Source of the DNA: Dastarcus helophoroides | Lineage: Eukaryota > Arthropoda > Insecta > Coleoptera > Bothrideridae | Assembly (NCBI GenBank): GCA_028583605.1 | Contig: CM053327.1 | Coordinates: forward strand, 12,449,629 to 12,513,628 | Direction of reading: 5' to 3' | DNA length: 64,000 bases | Part shown: piece by piece, positions 35,111 through 46,480 of the stretch | Layout of the letters: each line of letters begins with the position of its first letter | How positions within the stretch are numbered: position 1 is the stretch's first letter | Notes under the pieces: generated by a model | What the model was told of the DNA's origin: nothing | Databases searched by the model: none | The model's input: only the letters and a program-made list of their open reading frames with translations | Made by a program: the position numbers and the translations under genes

Positions 35111-35879
35111 TTTATCAAAACTTCACCCCTACACTGATGTGTGGGACTAGTGGCCGGTCCAGGTATTCAATGGCTCCACTATTAGTCGAGTTATGTTCCT
35201 CAAGGAATGCTATCTTTTTATGGTAAACCCTGAGTCGAAAGGTGCTCCGGAAATTAATATGGGCGCATATCACAAAAGGTAGCACTTGGCTACCTCATAT
35301 TCATCTTCACGTTCTCGTTATTTTCAGTCTCCGAATACGTTTATAGAGCCCCATACATTCTTTGTTTTGTCTTTGTTTCAAGTTTTTCGACTCTTATTTG
35401 GTTGTTCGTGACTCCTGCTGGACGGCACGGTTACCAGACTCCTCGTTGTGGAAAGATTCGTTCCACCACAAGTTAATGATTTTAGCGAAAAGAACGAATA
35501 AGCAGTTTCTTTTATTTAATGTCGCTCTTAGCTGTCTCCCTCGAACAGCTTATTCAAGGTTCTTATCAATATATTTTCTTCACTTGAACCTAATTAAAAT
35601 TAAATTGTTATCTTGGAGGAATTTGTATAGTTTATTATGTCGAGCTTAAGAATGTTTTTAGAATTTTACTTTGCAGTTTTATATTTGATAAATTTCTATT
35701 ATTAGCTTATTGATTCTTATGGTAGGATGTTTGAGTTTCGAGTCATCAAGTCATTAGCTTAAAATACTGATTGAGAGACAACGTACATCCTAAATAGGTG
35801 ATTCTAGAAACATAAATTATTCTGCACATGGATTCCTTATGCATACAATGTAGGAGAGCACAAAGAAAGAATTTTTGAA
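35111..35879. other. Non-coding DNA beyond the LINE end
   Basis: The first 250 bases may be LINE 3' UTR. A 95-codon plus frame (35362-35649) does not resemble a known protein. Nothing else is supported. Confidence 0.35.
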
Positions 35880-36345
35880 ATTTTTTTTCACAACAATGTT
35901 AAATAGGGGATGGAAATTTGCATGGCAATTCGTCTTTTTTGAAATTAAAAATTGGTGTTTAAGTTTTATTTATAAATAAGAGTCATAATTTTCGGAAAAG
36001 TATTTCCTAAGGGGTGAAATCTATTTAATAAAGCATAATGACAGTAACATAATGACAGATAATGCACAGATTTAACCGATAGGTCTACAAACATAAAATT
36101 TTGCTTAGGAGTTCCTTATATGATTCAAATAAGGTTTTTGAAAACTTACTTCCTAAGGGCGTTAAATAGGGGATGAAAGTTTCTATGGAAGTTAGTCTGC
36201 TTTAAAGTTAGATATATGGAAATTGGTATTTAGTTTCTGTTGATACATAAGTAAGACAGTTGCATCAGCATTTTTAAATATTTATTCCAAAAGGGGGTAA
36301 AACAACGGTAGCAAGGTTGAACGAAAAGGGCGTCATTTTTTAAGT
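35880..36345 (+). repeat. Diverged tandem repeat, period about 260 bp
   Basis: 'aaataggggatgaaa...ttctatgg' type blocks recur at about 35903 and 36166, and 'acttcctaaggg' blocks at about 36005, 36148 and 36290. A pattern of a 'GGGGATGAAAGTTT' start followed by 'aattggtatttag' is seen in both copies. It resembles a dispersed insect repeat with internal repetition. The boundaries are approximate. Confidence 0.55.
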
Positions 36346-36569
36346 TAAAAACGTAATTTGGAAATAGTCAAATGTTTTATGAGATGAGAATTCTTACCGA
36401 GAACCTGGTTAGTTTTTAAAGATGTTTGATGATTTTTGTTAATTTTTGAATTATTTTGTATTTTAGTCTGCTGTCTACACTTACATTTTTAGTAACAGTT
36501 TTTGAGATTAATATTTTTCGGGAAGTTTTATAGATCTTTAAAATATTTTTAGTTATGTACTATTTCCCT

Positions 36570-38640
36570 AAGTATCTTTTTTTTACCCCATTAGGTCTTC
36601 CAAGCACTGCGAGTAGGATGCGGAAACAAGAATAGATGGCGATGAACCGCTTTCTTAAATAAGGATAATTTGTAATTTTTGGGGATAATTCCTTTGGGTA
36701 ATGAGTTAAAATCTTGAAAGTTCTATAGAAAAAAAAATCTCCATAGACAAAAACCCTCACTGCGTCAAGCTAGACCGCATAGAAATTTGCGGTCTCTGAC
36801 TGTCTTGTATGCCTCAAAAATTTTGTCCTTGAGAGAACAATCCTATTAGTTCCTGCGAGCATCTCCCCTGAAAGTACTTGTTGAAAAGAGATAAGTCACC
36901 AACCATCCGTCTGTGCTCCAGTGTTTCGAGAGAATCGATCAAACTCTTTTCCTCAATTAGGCAAATCGCCCTTCTTTGAATTGAATCCAACAGAGCTGAA
37001 GTTTGCTTTGGGGCTAAACTCCAAACATGAGAACAGTTTTCTAGTGTTGGTCTAACTGGAGCTTTGTATAGTGTGAGTAGCTGATACTGATGAGATGTGA
37101 AGTACCTTTTAGCTGTAAAAAGAAATTCTAGCTTCTGAGAGGTCGTCGTCTTGGCAATGGCATGCACATGATCGTCCTAAGAGAAGTTAGTGCTCGCATT
37201 CACTCCTAGAATAGGCAGATTAGACCTTATCGTGAAGATTTTACCAACCATTAGTACGTTTGTTGCATTATCCCTAGATGTCTACTAAGAGAAAACCGTG
37301 GCCTGAGTTTTTGAAGCTTGAAGTCGACCAGATATTTCTTACTCAACTTCATAATGATTTAGAGATTTGGATTAATTATCTGTATTTGCTGTTCCCTTAG
37401 TCGATCTGAAGCAGCGACGGGTAATTATTTGTCGAAGAAAAAATATGACACCAGGTTACTGTCATCTGCGTAGCTGTATATCGGATTGGAAGTTGAAGCT
37501 AAGAGATCGTAACAGAAACAGAATAGGAAACAGGATAGACCCCTGAAGCACCCTTGCATTATTCGCAAAAGTCTCGAATGAGATGCCATCAACGACGACC
37601 TTCAGAAGATCTGTCAGCGAAAAAATTGGATATCAAATGAGTCCAAGAAGAAGGCCATAAGATGTTAATTTGAAAAAAGAGATCGGACTTTGTTGAAGGC
37701 CTTTGAGATATTCAATGCCATAATCCTAGCATCACCATGTTTTTCCATAGCTGAGTTACAGATATGAGTAACATATGCTAGTAGATCGCCAGTTGAGGAT
37801 TGTTGTCTGGAACCGTATTGCCCATCCGAGATGATTCTATTTTTCTCCAGATATTTGATCTCGATGTTGATAACCTTTTCATCACTTTAAATATAACGGG
37901 CAACAAATATATAGGGCGATAGTTGTTAGCCAAATTCCTTTTTCCCTTTTTGGGAAGAGGCTGCACCCTAGCAAATTTTCAGATATAAGGGAATACACCT
38001 TTGTTGTAGGAGAATGTGACCAATTTGGTTAAGACAGGAGTCAACTCTGGGGCGCACTTATTAAGAACAATAACGGGGATACCGTCAAGGCCAGAAACTT
38101 TCAAGTTATCGAGCTCGAAGAAAATTTTCCTAATTGTGCCTTGTCTGAAAATAACTTTAGGCATCGAAGAGCCAACCTAAGGAAGAATAGAATGTTTTGC
38201 GTTTTAAGAATCAAGGTTGGAATTTTTAGCGAACATTAAGGCTAACAGGTCACTTTTTCCTTAGAAGTAGTCACAATATTGTTAGTGTCATCGAGTAAAG
38301 GTGAACAATTTGAAGATGTAACATTCTATCCAATTGACTTTCCAAATCTCCAAAAGGACCTGAAATCGTTCGGACAGTTGATAAGCCTCTGGCGTATTTT
38401 ACAAACAAAATCACTTTGGATTTGATCGGCAGGTCTATATTTGGTTTTTAAATTGTTATTAATAGCTTTTTGGCCTTTCTTTAAGTATATCGTAATTGAC
38501 AAGCTCCAAGCTGCTTTTCAAAATTTTTGTTTTCGATTAAGTTTGTTTTACTGTCAGATAAAGAGGATATATCGTCCTTGGAGTTTGTCAATCTAGCTAG
38601 TTGGTCGTGAATAGAAAATTTTTATTGGCCAGTAGTTGTA
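36570..38640 (-). mobile_element. LINE 2, copy 2 (RT domain to C-terminus)
   Basis: Minus-strand counterpart of 33218-35110 and the longer of the two. In order from the 5' side: SGLDGIPVIVLNKCAPELTP (38040-38100), PLPKKGKRNLANNYRPI (37910-37960), the YADD box intact (37461-37472), RAICLIEEKSL and SLETLEHRRMVGDLSLFNKY (36890-36960), and KRFIAIYSCFRILLAVLG at the end. Stops and frameshifts separate the frames. The region before 38290 (38290-38640) carries linker sequence upstream of RT. It keeps a good catalytic box but no continuous protein, and no clear endonuclease. Confidence 0.9.
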
Positions 38641-38774
38641 AATTGTTCTGAAATGTTGCTAATCATAAGAGGTGCAGCGGTGCGATACTGACACTCATTC
38701 GCGAACACTTATCAAGTAGTGAATCCTGCAGGACAATTAGAATGTGGGTAGGTATGAGATCGCTCGCAAAACTG

Positions 38775-39119
38775 TTATTGTTGTGGCAGGGAATTACTTG
38801 GTGCAATTTTATCAAAACGTGTAGCCGTAGTTTGCTGCTTCATTTTTTTTTTCAAAGGGCAACGAAGTTCATATGAGTTTAAATAGATACTTGGTCTTTT
38901 GAGATTTACTCTCTTCCTTTTGAAGTTGTGAAGATTAGTGAAGTAGCCTTCCATTTGGATCACGAAATCCAGCCTGTAACATAATAACATCTTGTACATA
39001 TCCTTTCCAGCTTGTTCGCCGTCGATCATAGAAAATTTTCCACCCCTTCCATTGGCACAGGAAAAAAAAATGCAGTAACAATTTTCATGCATAATTCCAT
39101 CATCTTCCTTTCCAACAAG
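38775..39119 (-). other. Unidentified coding-like frame 1 of a minus-strand cluster
   Basis: An open frame of about 114 codons with a balanced, protein-like composition, including KFSMIDGEQAGKDMYKML and LNSYELRCPLKKKM. I do not recognise it. It lies just 5' of the RT region of LINE 2 copy 2 on the same strand, so it could belong to that LINE's 5' part; the 38650-38770 stretch reads CHNNNSFASDLIPTHILIVL in another frame, vaguely like an endonuclease end. It could equally be an exon of a separate gene or old transposon. Confidence 0.3.
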
Positions 39120-39371
39120 TGTCTATAGGTTTAAATTCATTGGATTCGCGAGGGTTAGCAATCATATAACCATAAAATCTTTCAACTCAACTAGATAAAA
39201 CTCGAGTCTTCCTAAAAATGATCACTCGTGACATCAAACTTGTTATTATCTCTTGTGCTTCTCAAAATTTGTTTCCTTCATCTTAAGCATATCTTACTCA
39301 TATTTTTAATCTCTAATCAAGTAGGAAATTTATTGAGGAAAAACAAAATCAAATCTTTTATTTCATGGCTT

Positions 39372-39677
39372 TTACAGATTCGATAACTTTTGATATCTCG
39401 TAAGGATAAAATTCTGTCGTTTTGTTCTGTTAGGTTGTAGTCTTTCTAGGATTTCTTGTTCTTGTAATGCAGTGTATCTGCGGTTCCTCCAGACGTGAAC
39501 ATTCAGACACAAAGTTTCGTAGGCGGCCATTACATGAGGCAACGTAAGTTTGTTTTTGAGAATATTTGAATTATTTTCAAAATGACTCATTACCGCAACA
39601 GAAGTATACTTGGGGTCACTGAAGTACAGATATCTCCGAATAAGACAAAAGAGACGACAGTTAAAGGTCCTTTGCAT
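39372..39677 (-). other. Unidentified coding-like frame 2 of a minus-strand cluster
   Basis: A 101-codon frame starting ATG at 39677 with the look of a real protein: VAVMSHFENNSNILKNKL, LPHVMAAYETLCLNVHVW and QEQEILERLQPNRTKRQN. Codon choice is not biased to A/T as in chance frames here. No family is recognised. It ends in an ordinary stop, and an acceptor-like CAG lies upstream of the frame on the same strand. Confidence 0.3.
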
Positions 39678-39770
39678 TGGAAATCAGCTCCCCTGGTCGT
39701 GCAGGTGAGAGTAGATAAATAGGCTTCTTTCCTCATCTTTTCGATCAGAAGAGTTTCGCCTTTGGTGCGG

Positions 39771-40190
39771 TTAATACTGAGTTATAGTGCTCTCTCTGTT
39801 CTCATTATCTTGTTTTGTGCCATTTTCATCTTGGAATAACTTCGTCTCAGGTATGGTTGACACACTCAGTGATCGTATTTTTCTGTTTTGAATCTTTGTT
39901 TTTTTATTGCACAGTCTGTGCAGATAGCTTTCGCCTCTAATATGGTTTACTGTATTGATTGCATCCCTTCGCCCTTCTTTTTTCTGCCTCAATTTCACTT
40001 CGGAAGAGTTTCGATTCTGGTTTGGTTGACTTACTGAGAGACCGTGCTTTTCTATTATACATTTATGGTTTACCTTGTTCTTGAACAATCCCCTACAGTG
40101 TGGGCGTACCGTCGAACATTTTTGACACTGTCCAGTCGCTGACGACGTACAATCTTTTACTTCTATATTAATGGTGATAAAAAGTTTGAC
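39771..40190 (-). other. Unidentified coding-like frame 3, Cys-rich start with internal repeats
   Basis: An open frame of about 138 codons, probably starting inside it. The N-terminal part has a C-x7-C-x2-C-x6-C cluster (DCTSSATGQCQKCSTVRPHC) that could bind zinc. The rest is K/R/N/S-rich and shows imperfect repeats: LSVSQPNQNRNSSEVK, LSVSTIPETKLFQDE and, past the stop in a disrupted frame, a third NSSDRKDE unit. The repeats are also visible in the DNA ('gaagagtttcg...ggttgac'). No family is recognised. It suggests a nuclear or nucleic-acid-binding protein, with low certainty. Confidence 0.3.
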
Positions 40191-40426
40191 TGTTATAAAC
40201 TATTTCTCCACATGGTGCGGCGAATTCTATCGGATATTCTACAACTTTTTCTTCTTCTTCGTACATTGTATTTCTCCTTGAATGCTGATTTAAATTCCAC
40301 ACATTTTTATATCAATTATTACGACGAGTCTTTCGCATTCAACATCAAAGATGTCTTGTCCACGACATGCAGCATAAGAAGACGATTTAGAGAAAGAGAA
40401 AGAACTAAGCCCGCATACATATCATT

Positions 40427-40665
40427 TCAGAACAACCGACTAAAACAAATGTCCGCATCGTTATATCGCCGGTTAACGAGGAATTTACACATAATTCTCG
40501 CGATGTGTTTTTTTGCGCCAGGGATATCTTCGTCGTCTAGAAATCCGACGTTTTGTACAAGCGTCTTCAGTGCGGTAAGTTGATAGTGCGGATGGCAGCT
40601 GAATGATTTATTCACTTTGTAAAGTCTCCCTTCGGCCGTTAGTGTTTCCGAAACGAATTCACAAT
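40427..40665 (-). other. Unidentified coding-like frame 4 of a minus-strand cluster
   Basis: An open frame of about 80 codons bounded by stops, with the composition of a folded protein: TLTAEGRLYKVNKSF, LKTLVQNVGFLDDEDIPGAK and KFLVNRRYNDADICFSRLF. It has no ATG at its start, so it would be an internal exon or a fragment. A plus-strand frame overlaps it (40212-40583) and ends near a GTAAGT, so the coding strand is not certain. Confidence 0.3.
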
Positions 40666-40960
40666 CGTTCCCATTTTATACAATATATGGCTTATAAATA
40701 GTCATATTCTGTTTACGATAGTTCGGAATTAGTTCGCAATTACCAATGACTTGTAATTGAAACACTTACCATCCATATCTCCAAAAGTCAATTTTTAGAA
40801 TCCTCAATTTGGTGTTTTATCTTTAGGGTATCCTAAATCAACATCTTCGTAAATTTTGCGGTTCTAATAAACAACTGAAAGCGATCTATTTTGTTTCGAA
40901 CTAAAATGGGCGTTACATTATGGAATAAGGTTTAAACGTGGCGCACGTACCGGCTTAAAT

Positions 40961-41210
40961 TTAAAACATTATCGGGTGTTTTACTCGAATGCAACTTAAT
41001 AAATTTATGTAAATGAGATGCAAACTCCATCGCTGGTTTGTTGCTGTACCTTGTTTTTTCTTTTCTGCAACAAATTCATATCCTGATTTGTCACTTTGTT
41101 GGGTCGCCAGCGTTCTTTGGAGATTGAGATGAGGCATGAATTCCAATCGGAGCGATTTTAACGAGTTTTGATTTACAAGTGTTTTTGGTGTGTCGCTCAA
41201 CGTGGCTTGC
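40961..41210 (-). other. Unidentified coding-like frame 5 of a minus-strand cluster
   Basis: An open minus-strand frame with SDTPKTLVNQNSLKSLRLEF, HLNLQRTLATQQSDKSGYEF and KQGTATNQRW. It is preceded by a long pyrimidine tract ending in 'ctgcaag', which could be a splice acceptor, and contains 'caag|gtacag', a possible donor. No family is recognised. Confidence 0.25.
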
Positions 41211-41439
41211 AGATATAATAATAAGGATAATAATAATAACAACAAAATGCCTGTAGAGAGTTTTTATTTTGTAGCCTAACTGTCCACATTTTATGAATTT
41301 ATGTAATACCTAAATACTGTAATAATAAGTATTTTCTGAAATTAAAAAAATAATGAGATGAACATTAATTTTTTTTTTGTTATTAGCAAGCGTTACCTCT
41401 CCATCATATAATAGAGCTGTGGATTAAATTGTTTACTCT

Positions 41440-42282
41440 AAATTACTAAAATTGAATCGTCCAAGTGTCTGTCTAACTATCGATGGATTTTCTTCCGGAT
41501 TAATCTTGGAAACTGCTAAATTGATTTTAATGAAACTTTTACTAAAATGTAGAGTAATTTTAGGAGTATCTTTAAGCCTATTTGAATTTTAGTAAAACTT
41601 AACCTTTCACTTCAAAGGGTGCATTTAGATTAAAGACTTATTTCATGATGCCTCAGGTGTCTGAGACTAAATTTCCTTGCCCGTTTACACTATGATACTA
41701 TGATATGAATAAAATTGCTGACACCTCCAGCTAAGATAAAGTGTTGAAATAAAATGTCTTTGCTACATTAAATAATCAAAATTTGTCTAATTGAATTTGC
41801 AATTTACTTATATAGAATATTAATTCGGTGATATACAATACAGAATAGTTAATTGCATAAAATATCTCAGGAGAAAGTAGACGACTACAACTTCTGAGAA
41901 ATATATCAGAAATCTGTGTCGACATTTTATGTTGAGTAATTTATCTTACCTACGTGATTAGTCTCAGATAGCTTCTCTTAGGATGGTTTACACATGATAT
42001 ATTTTTATGTCAGAGAGAAATATACGGAATGAATTGTCTAATCTAAACGCATCCTAAGAACTTAATTGCTCTAACAATTGTATTTAAGGTTATAACAAAG
42101 AACACATAAAAAAGAAACCAATCCGCCATGTCTATGGCTGATATAATATTGCACGGCATCTACAATTCTAGCCAGTAGTAGATCAAGAAATGCGAACCTT
42201 TGAATCTATTATTCTATTAAAGTCCAAGAAGAGATTATTTTATTTAGAAATATGAGGTTATTGAACCTTGCACAGAAAAAAT
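41440..42282 (+). repeat. Dispersed repeat A, copy 2 (with nested MITE)
   Basis: It aligns with 32190-32575 on both sides of a 438-bp insert: the left part is 41440-41616 and the right part 42055-42282. Shared blocks include 'gctaaattgattttaatgaaactt', 'tagagtaattttaggagtat', 'gaaaccaatccgcca' and 'ttgaaccttgcacag'. Excluding the insert, the copies are about the same length. Confidence 0.8.
41617..42054. mobile_element. Nested 438-bp MITE
   Basis: The left end GGGTGCATTTAGATTA and the inverted right end GGATGCGTTTAGATTA match at 14 of 16 bases. 'tctgagactaa' also appears near both ends in inverted orientation. The uninterrupted copy of repeat A at 32190-32575 shows the empty site. A target duplication is not obvious. 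A partial relative lies at 26757-26882. It encodes no protein and is a non-autonomous DNA element of unknown superfamily. Confidence 0.75.
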
Positions 42283-43067
42283 TTTTAAAACTAACAATCT
42301 ATGGTGTATGAGTTTATCGCTAAATTCAACGCCAAACTGCAACAGTAAAAAGACCATAAAAACTTTTTGCTTCCAAATTTTTTGGTTCAAACAAATAAGT
42401 CGAATTTCTTTATTCAATAGTTTAAGTTTTTCCTGGAAAATTTTCAATTGTCTCTAAATATTTTGACTATTTAATCTGAAGTTTCAATTTTTCTGGAAAC
42501 AATTTTTAAAAGAAATTTCAGGAGGTTTTTACAAAAATAAAATCCCGAAATTTTAATTAGTTCCTAAAATTTAGTTGAGTTTCTTAATAAACACTTTGTT
42601 GTTATTCTTTTTAGCAAAATTTCGAATTTTCTTAAAATTTCAACATTTTCACTTCTTTCTCAAAATTTTGGCAACTGTGGATCGAAGTCACAACCTTAGG
42701 TTGGATCTACAAATAATTGCAAGTTTACTTAGAATGGTAAGTTAAACTTATAATTGTTGTAAGATTTACTGACGGTCTTAATTTTCGACTTTTCTCTGAA
42801 ATTTTTAATATGGAAAATTGTTACTAATAAAAGTTTCTCCAAATAATGTTAACCGTTTTTTTTAAAACGTTGTCCTGAAACGAGTTTTTTCTAAAAAGTC
42901 CCGCAATTGTAGATCGAACCTACAATTGCAGATTTGATCTACAACCAGAGCGATGGTCATTGTAGTGACATAACTTTAATTCTTTAATTATAATTGCATA
43001 GCAACATGCATTCAATAAGAGTGGCCTGGGCGAGACATGCTTTTAGATATGTTAAACTTAACAAATA
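42283..43067. repeat. AT-rich quasi-repeat with a small hairpin
   Basis: 'aaatttcgaattttc'-type blocks fill 42440-42670 and 42780-42900. A perfect 10-bp stem (GCAATTGTAG / CTACAATTGC, 42902-42929) with a diverged relative near 42680-42720 ('gtggatcgaa', 'ggatctaca') is the only structure. Confidence 0.45.
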
Positions 43068-43084
43068 ATGTCGATTAAACCTTC

Positions 43085-43287
43085 TGTTTATTAATTTTAT
43101 TTAACATTTCTTCAGACCAGTTTAAACATATTTCAAATTTTTATTGTTTGTTGACAATATTCTAAATCAGTTTTTAAATATCACGTAGTCATATTTCAAA
43201 AACTGTTTTAGAATATTGCCAACAAACAATAAAAATTTAAATATTTCCAAATTGGGCCGAAGAAATGTTAAATAAAATTAATAAACA
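43085..43287. repeat. Inverted repeat of about 90 bp
   Basis: Arms 43085-43175 and 43198-43287 are inverted copies with a 22-base spacer. They share TGTTTATTAATTTTATTTAA, 'catttcttc' and 'tttttattgtttgttg'. Identity is about 85 to 90 percent, so it is older than the palindrome at 21494-21637. It is probably a small foldback or MITE-like element, and no protein is encoded. Confidence 0.85.
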
Positions 43288-44789
43288 TAATGTTTCCGGA
43301 CAATAAGAGTTCGCCATGAAGAATAAACCTGTAATGAAACCGTCGAAGGTGCTTAAAGAAACTATTTACCAAAAACCATCAAAACCGCCATAAACCGGTC
43401 GAGTGGTGTCACTTGTAAATATTCTCAACTGTTAGCACATTTGACTGCGTCATTACAGAACATTTAATTGACATTTGACCTACAACTATGTATGTCGAAC
43501 CTATTCACCTTTAGTTGAATTTTGTAACAAATGTTGTTAAAATCAATATTTTTTGTATCATTTAATAAATAATTCTTAAATAAATTACTTTGAAAAAACA
43601 TCTTCGTTAATGTCTCAACTCTGGTTACTTCAATTATTTATGTATGTAATCAATTTTCAGTGAAAATGGGCGCGATATATAGTTGGCTTGTTGGCTGGAA
43701 GGCGGAGATCTTCGATGGGACATTAGGGAGATTTAACTGCAGCCAACTTCACGATAAAGGTTAATTGATGCCCCATTTCGGGACTTAAAGGGCATTTCAA
43801 CTAAGTCTATTACGTACGTAGCAAATCCACCTCTTCAGTTTGAAAATAATTTCACTTTTCCCGTCGCTTACAACCGTCTGGCCCAGTGGTTCCCAAAATG
43901 TGCCCAGGAAATCTTTTACTTTGACATTCCATATATAATAAAAAAACTGGGTGTCTTCGGAATTAAGCTGGCATCTCAGAGAGCCTTCACTCTGGCATTT
44001 TTAGATTTCATAAGAAAACAATCATTTCTGAAAAAATTCCAAATGCCTAAAAATGCTATAATTTTAAGTTTAAAGTCAAAATTTAAAGCAACATATTTAA
44101 AATTTATCTTGAAAAAAATTGAGCAGTTATGGGGACTGCAGACATAAGTAAAAACTTAAAACTACGAAATAACAGTGTTTTTTTGGATTTTCAAATTTTA
44201 AATTGTAAATTGAAATTATTATTTCTAGTTCTTATGTCTTTTATATTTGTATACGATCTAGTCTTTGTTTATTGTGCCTTTGTCTTCGACTGCGTGATAT
44301 TTCTGTTTTAATCTCGCACGCGGTATAATTAAGTTAAAACATAATTTAAAAATGCAGAATTTTACCTTTACGTATCTATCAATAAGTGCTTCATATGCAG
44401 ATTTCCAGGTTAGTTTTATGAATAGAAAAATAGTTTACTCAACAGCATGAAAAGAATACATTAATTGTTGGTCATAAAAGAAATAACAAATCTTGGAGCT
44501 GCTATTAACTGATCACCCCTTGAAACTCCATGTCATTTTAGGATATCTCCTTCTGGCTTCAAGTTAATTGAGTACATATCCAAAACATATTATGTACTTT
44601 CTTAAAACGTTCAGTTGCTCCGCAAATTCATTAGATTTCAACTGCCTTCTCTATAATGAAGGTCTCGCCCACTAAGGTCTATCTCCTTCTGTAAATAATA
44701 AATAGCCAGCTATTGCTATGTAATATAAAGTGACTCATCATTTCTTAGTAATTTTCATCTGTACTAGATTCCAATCTCAAATAGGTAGG
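43288..44789. other. Non-coding DNA with a mid-complexity patch
   Basis: The 43670-43870 part is richer in G and C ('ttggctggaaggcggagatc'), without a protein-like frame. The remainder is AT-rich, with an F/V-rich 60-codon frame at 44129-44311 that looks like chance. Nothing else is seen. Confidence 0.35.
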
Positions 44790-46018
44790 GTAGCAAACAT
44801 TTTAAGACAGAAATAGAAATTTAAAAATATTTCAAGTTTTAACCAAATTTTTCTAGAAAAATCTTGAAATTGAAAAACTGATTCCAATTATTTAGAAATT
44901 TTTTTATAAATTTCAAATGAAAGTCTAAACTTGAAACTTAAAAAGGTCGAAGTTCCAAAATAGTTTATCTTTTTTTCCATAATTTGAAGTTTGACTTGAA
45001 AATCTGGAACTTTTTTCCAAATTTTCGACTTTAAATTCGAAATATTGAGCAGTTGTCCAAATTTTAAGCATCAACTGTTTAAATGTCGAAAATTTGATAA
45101 TAAATTCAAATAGTGAAGCAGTCGAAAACTCAATGTTTTAAAAACTTTTTTGTTACCTAAATTACACCTTTTTACAAATAATTAAGTTTCTTTATAAAAT
45201 TATAAAGTTAAACCTGTAATTTTTAGTTATTCTCTCAGGAATTGGTATACAAATCTTGTTTCCTGAAAGCAAGAATGATTAAAAAACACAACCAGTTCGT
45301 TCCACCAAAATTTTCTCAGGAGTTATGGGAAAATTGCAGCTTTTTTTCGATATTGTATTAGCTACTAAGAAAAAAAAATCGTTTGTATAAAAGTGATTGT
45401 TTACTTTCTCATACTTTTTGAGCTATATAGAATTAATTTTTATCAAATAAAAACCGTTAGTTGCTAAAGTATATCATATGGACCAAATTTGCCCTTCACA
45501 TTGTTTCTTTTAGATTTGTGCTTTAAGAAATAGCACAGGTTTATTAATTATGCGGAATACATTAATTATGATAGACCAGCCGATACGTTGCGAACAAACG
45601 CACCTAATACATTTTATCACTGTGAATACTTTCTACTTGAGACATTTTGTAGTGTTAAAATTATGACAGTTACCAGTACCATATCACACAAGAAAACTTG
45701 GATAAGTTCCAATACACATGAATAAAAAATAGTTTATAATTATAGTCTACTGATTGATCCCTCTATTGCTGGTATGGGATCCCAAGTATATCGGCGGATT
45801 TTTTTCTTTAAAATAAGTTTTCTAAATTTGTAAAATTTTTCAGTTTTAACTTAAAATTTGTATTTTTTTCTAAAAATTCAACTTCAAAATCTAAATCTAG
45901 AGCAAAATCCCAAATTCCTTATTTCAAATGAGCTCTTCCCAAAATTTGACTTGTTTCGCCTGGGTTATTTTGTGCCATGCAAAACAGGGGTCCAAGCACC
46001 AAAACTATTAATTTAACC
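44790..46018. repeat. AT-rich quasi-repeat and spacer
   Basis: 'aaattttcgacttt' and 'tccaaattttaag' type blocks at 44810-45180 and again at 45810-45930, with low-complexity spacer between. No gene is supported. Confidence 0.45.
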
Positions 46019-46480
46019 TTAATGTAGCTTAACACCACCGACATTATGCGATGAAATTCGAAAAACAAGTGAAAGCTTCCATTTTCTTCGTTTGGTTCTT
46101 TGATAGTTTGGCATTCGTTCGCGGGAGAAATACCACTCGATGCCATCGAGATGTTTTGCATTCCGAGGGCGAGTCGCTCCGGCTTGCGATACGCGCAGAA
46201 ATGTCGCGGTCGATCTCTCGATCCGAGAAAAAATAAATGCAAGTGTCATAACGGCCGATGCGTTATTTTGCGCTTTTCATATACGGACGCGTCTCTAGGA
46301 AAACGGCGAATCGTCGCCGGCCGGCTTATTTGTTCAGGCGGAATCCCGCCGGACCGCGACTAATTCAGAGATGATTTTAATTGTCGAGTTACACTTACGT
46401 GCTGTCGTTGGTTTTTATGACGGACGAGTAATGGCCTTTTTAGCGTTTACAAGGATCATAGAGAGGTTTTTTTAACGACA
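46019..46480. other. CpG-rich complex island
   Basis: One of the most CpG-dense stretches in the window ('cggcgaatcgtcgccggccggc' lies in it). Four overlapping frames on both strands result from low stop density and disagree with one another. No splice or start context favours any. It may be regulatory host DNA. Confidence 0.45.

Noticed and set aside
40212..40583. 123-codon plus frame ending near a GTAAGT donor
   Set aside because: Considered as an exon, but the residue mix is less protein-like than the overlapping minus-strand frame and no acceptor or partner exon was found.
46019..46363. Several overlapping 60-107 codon frames on both strands
   Set aside because: They reflect low stop density in CpG-rich DNA; the frames conflict and none resembles a protein.
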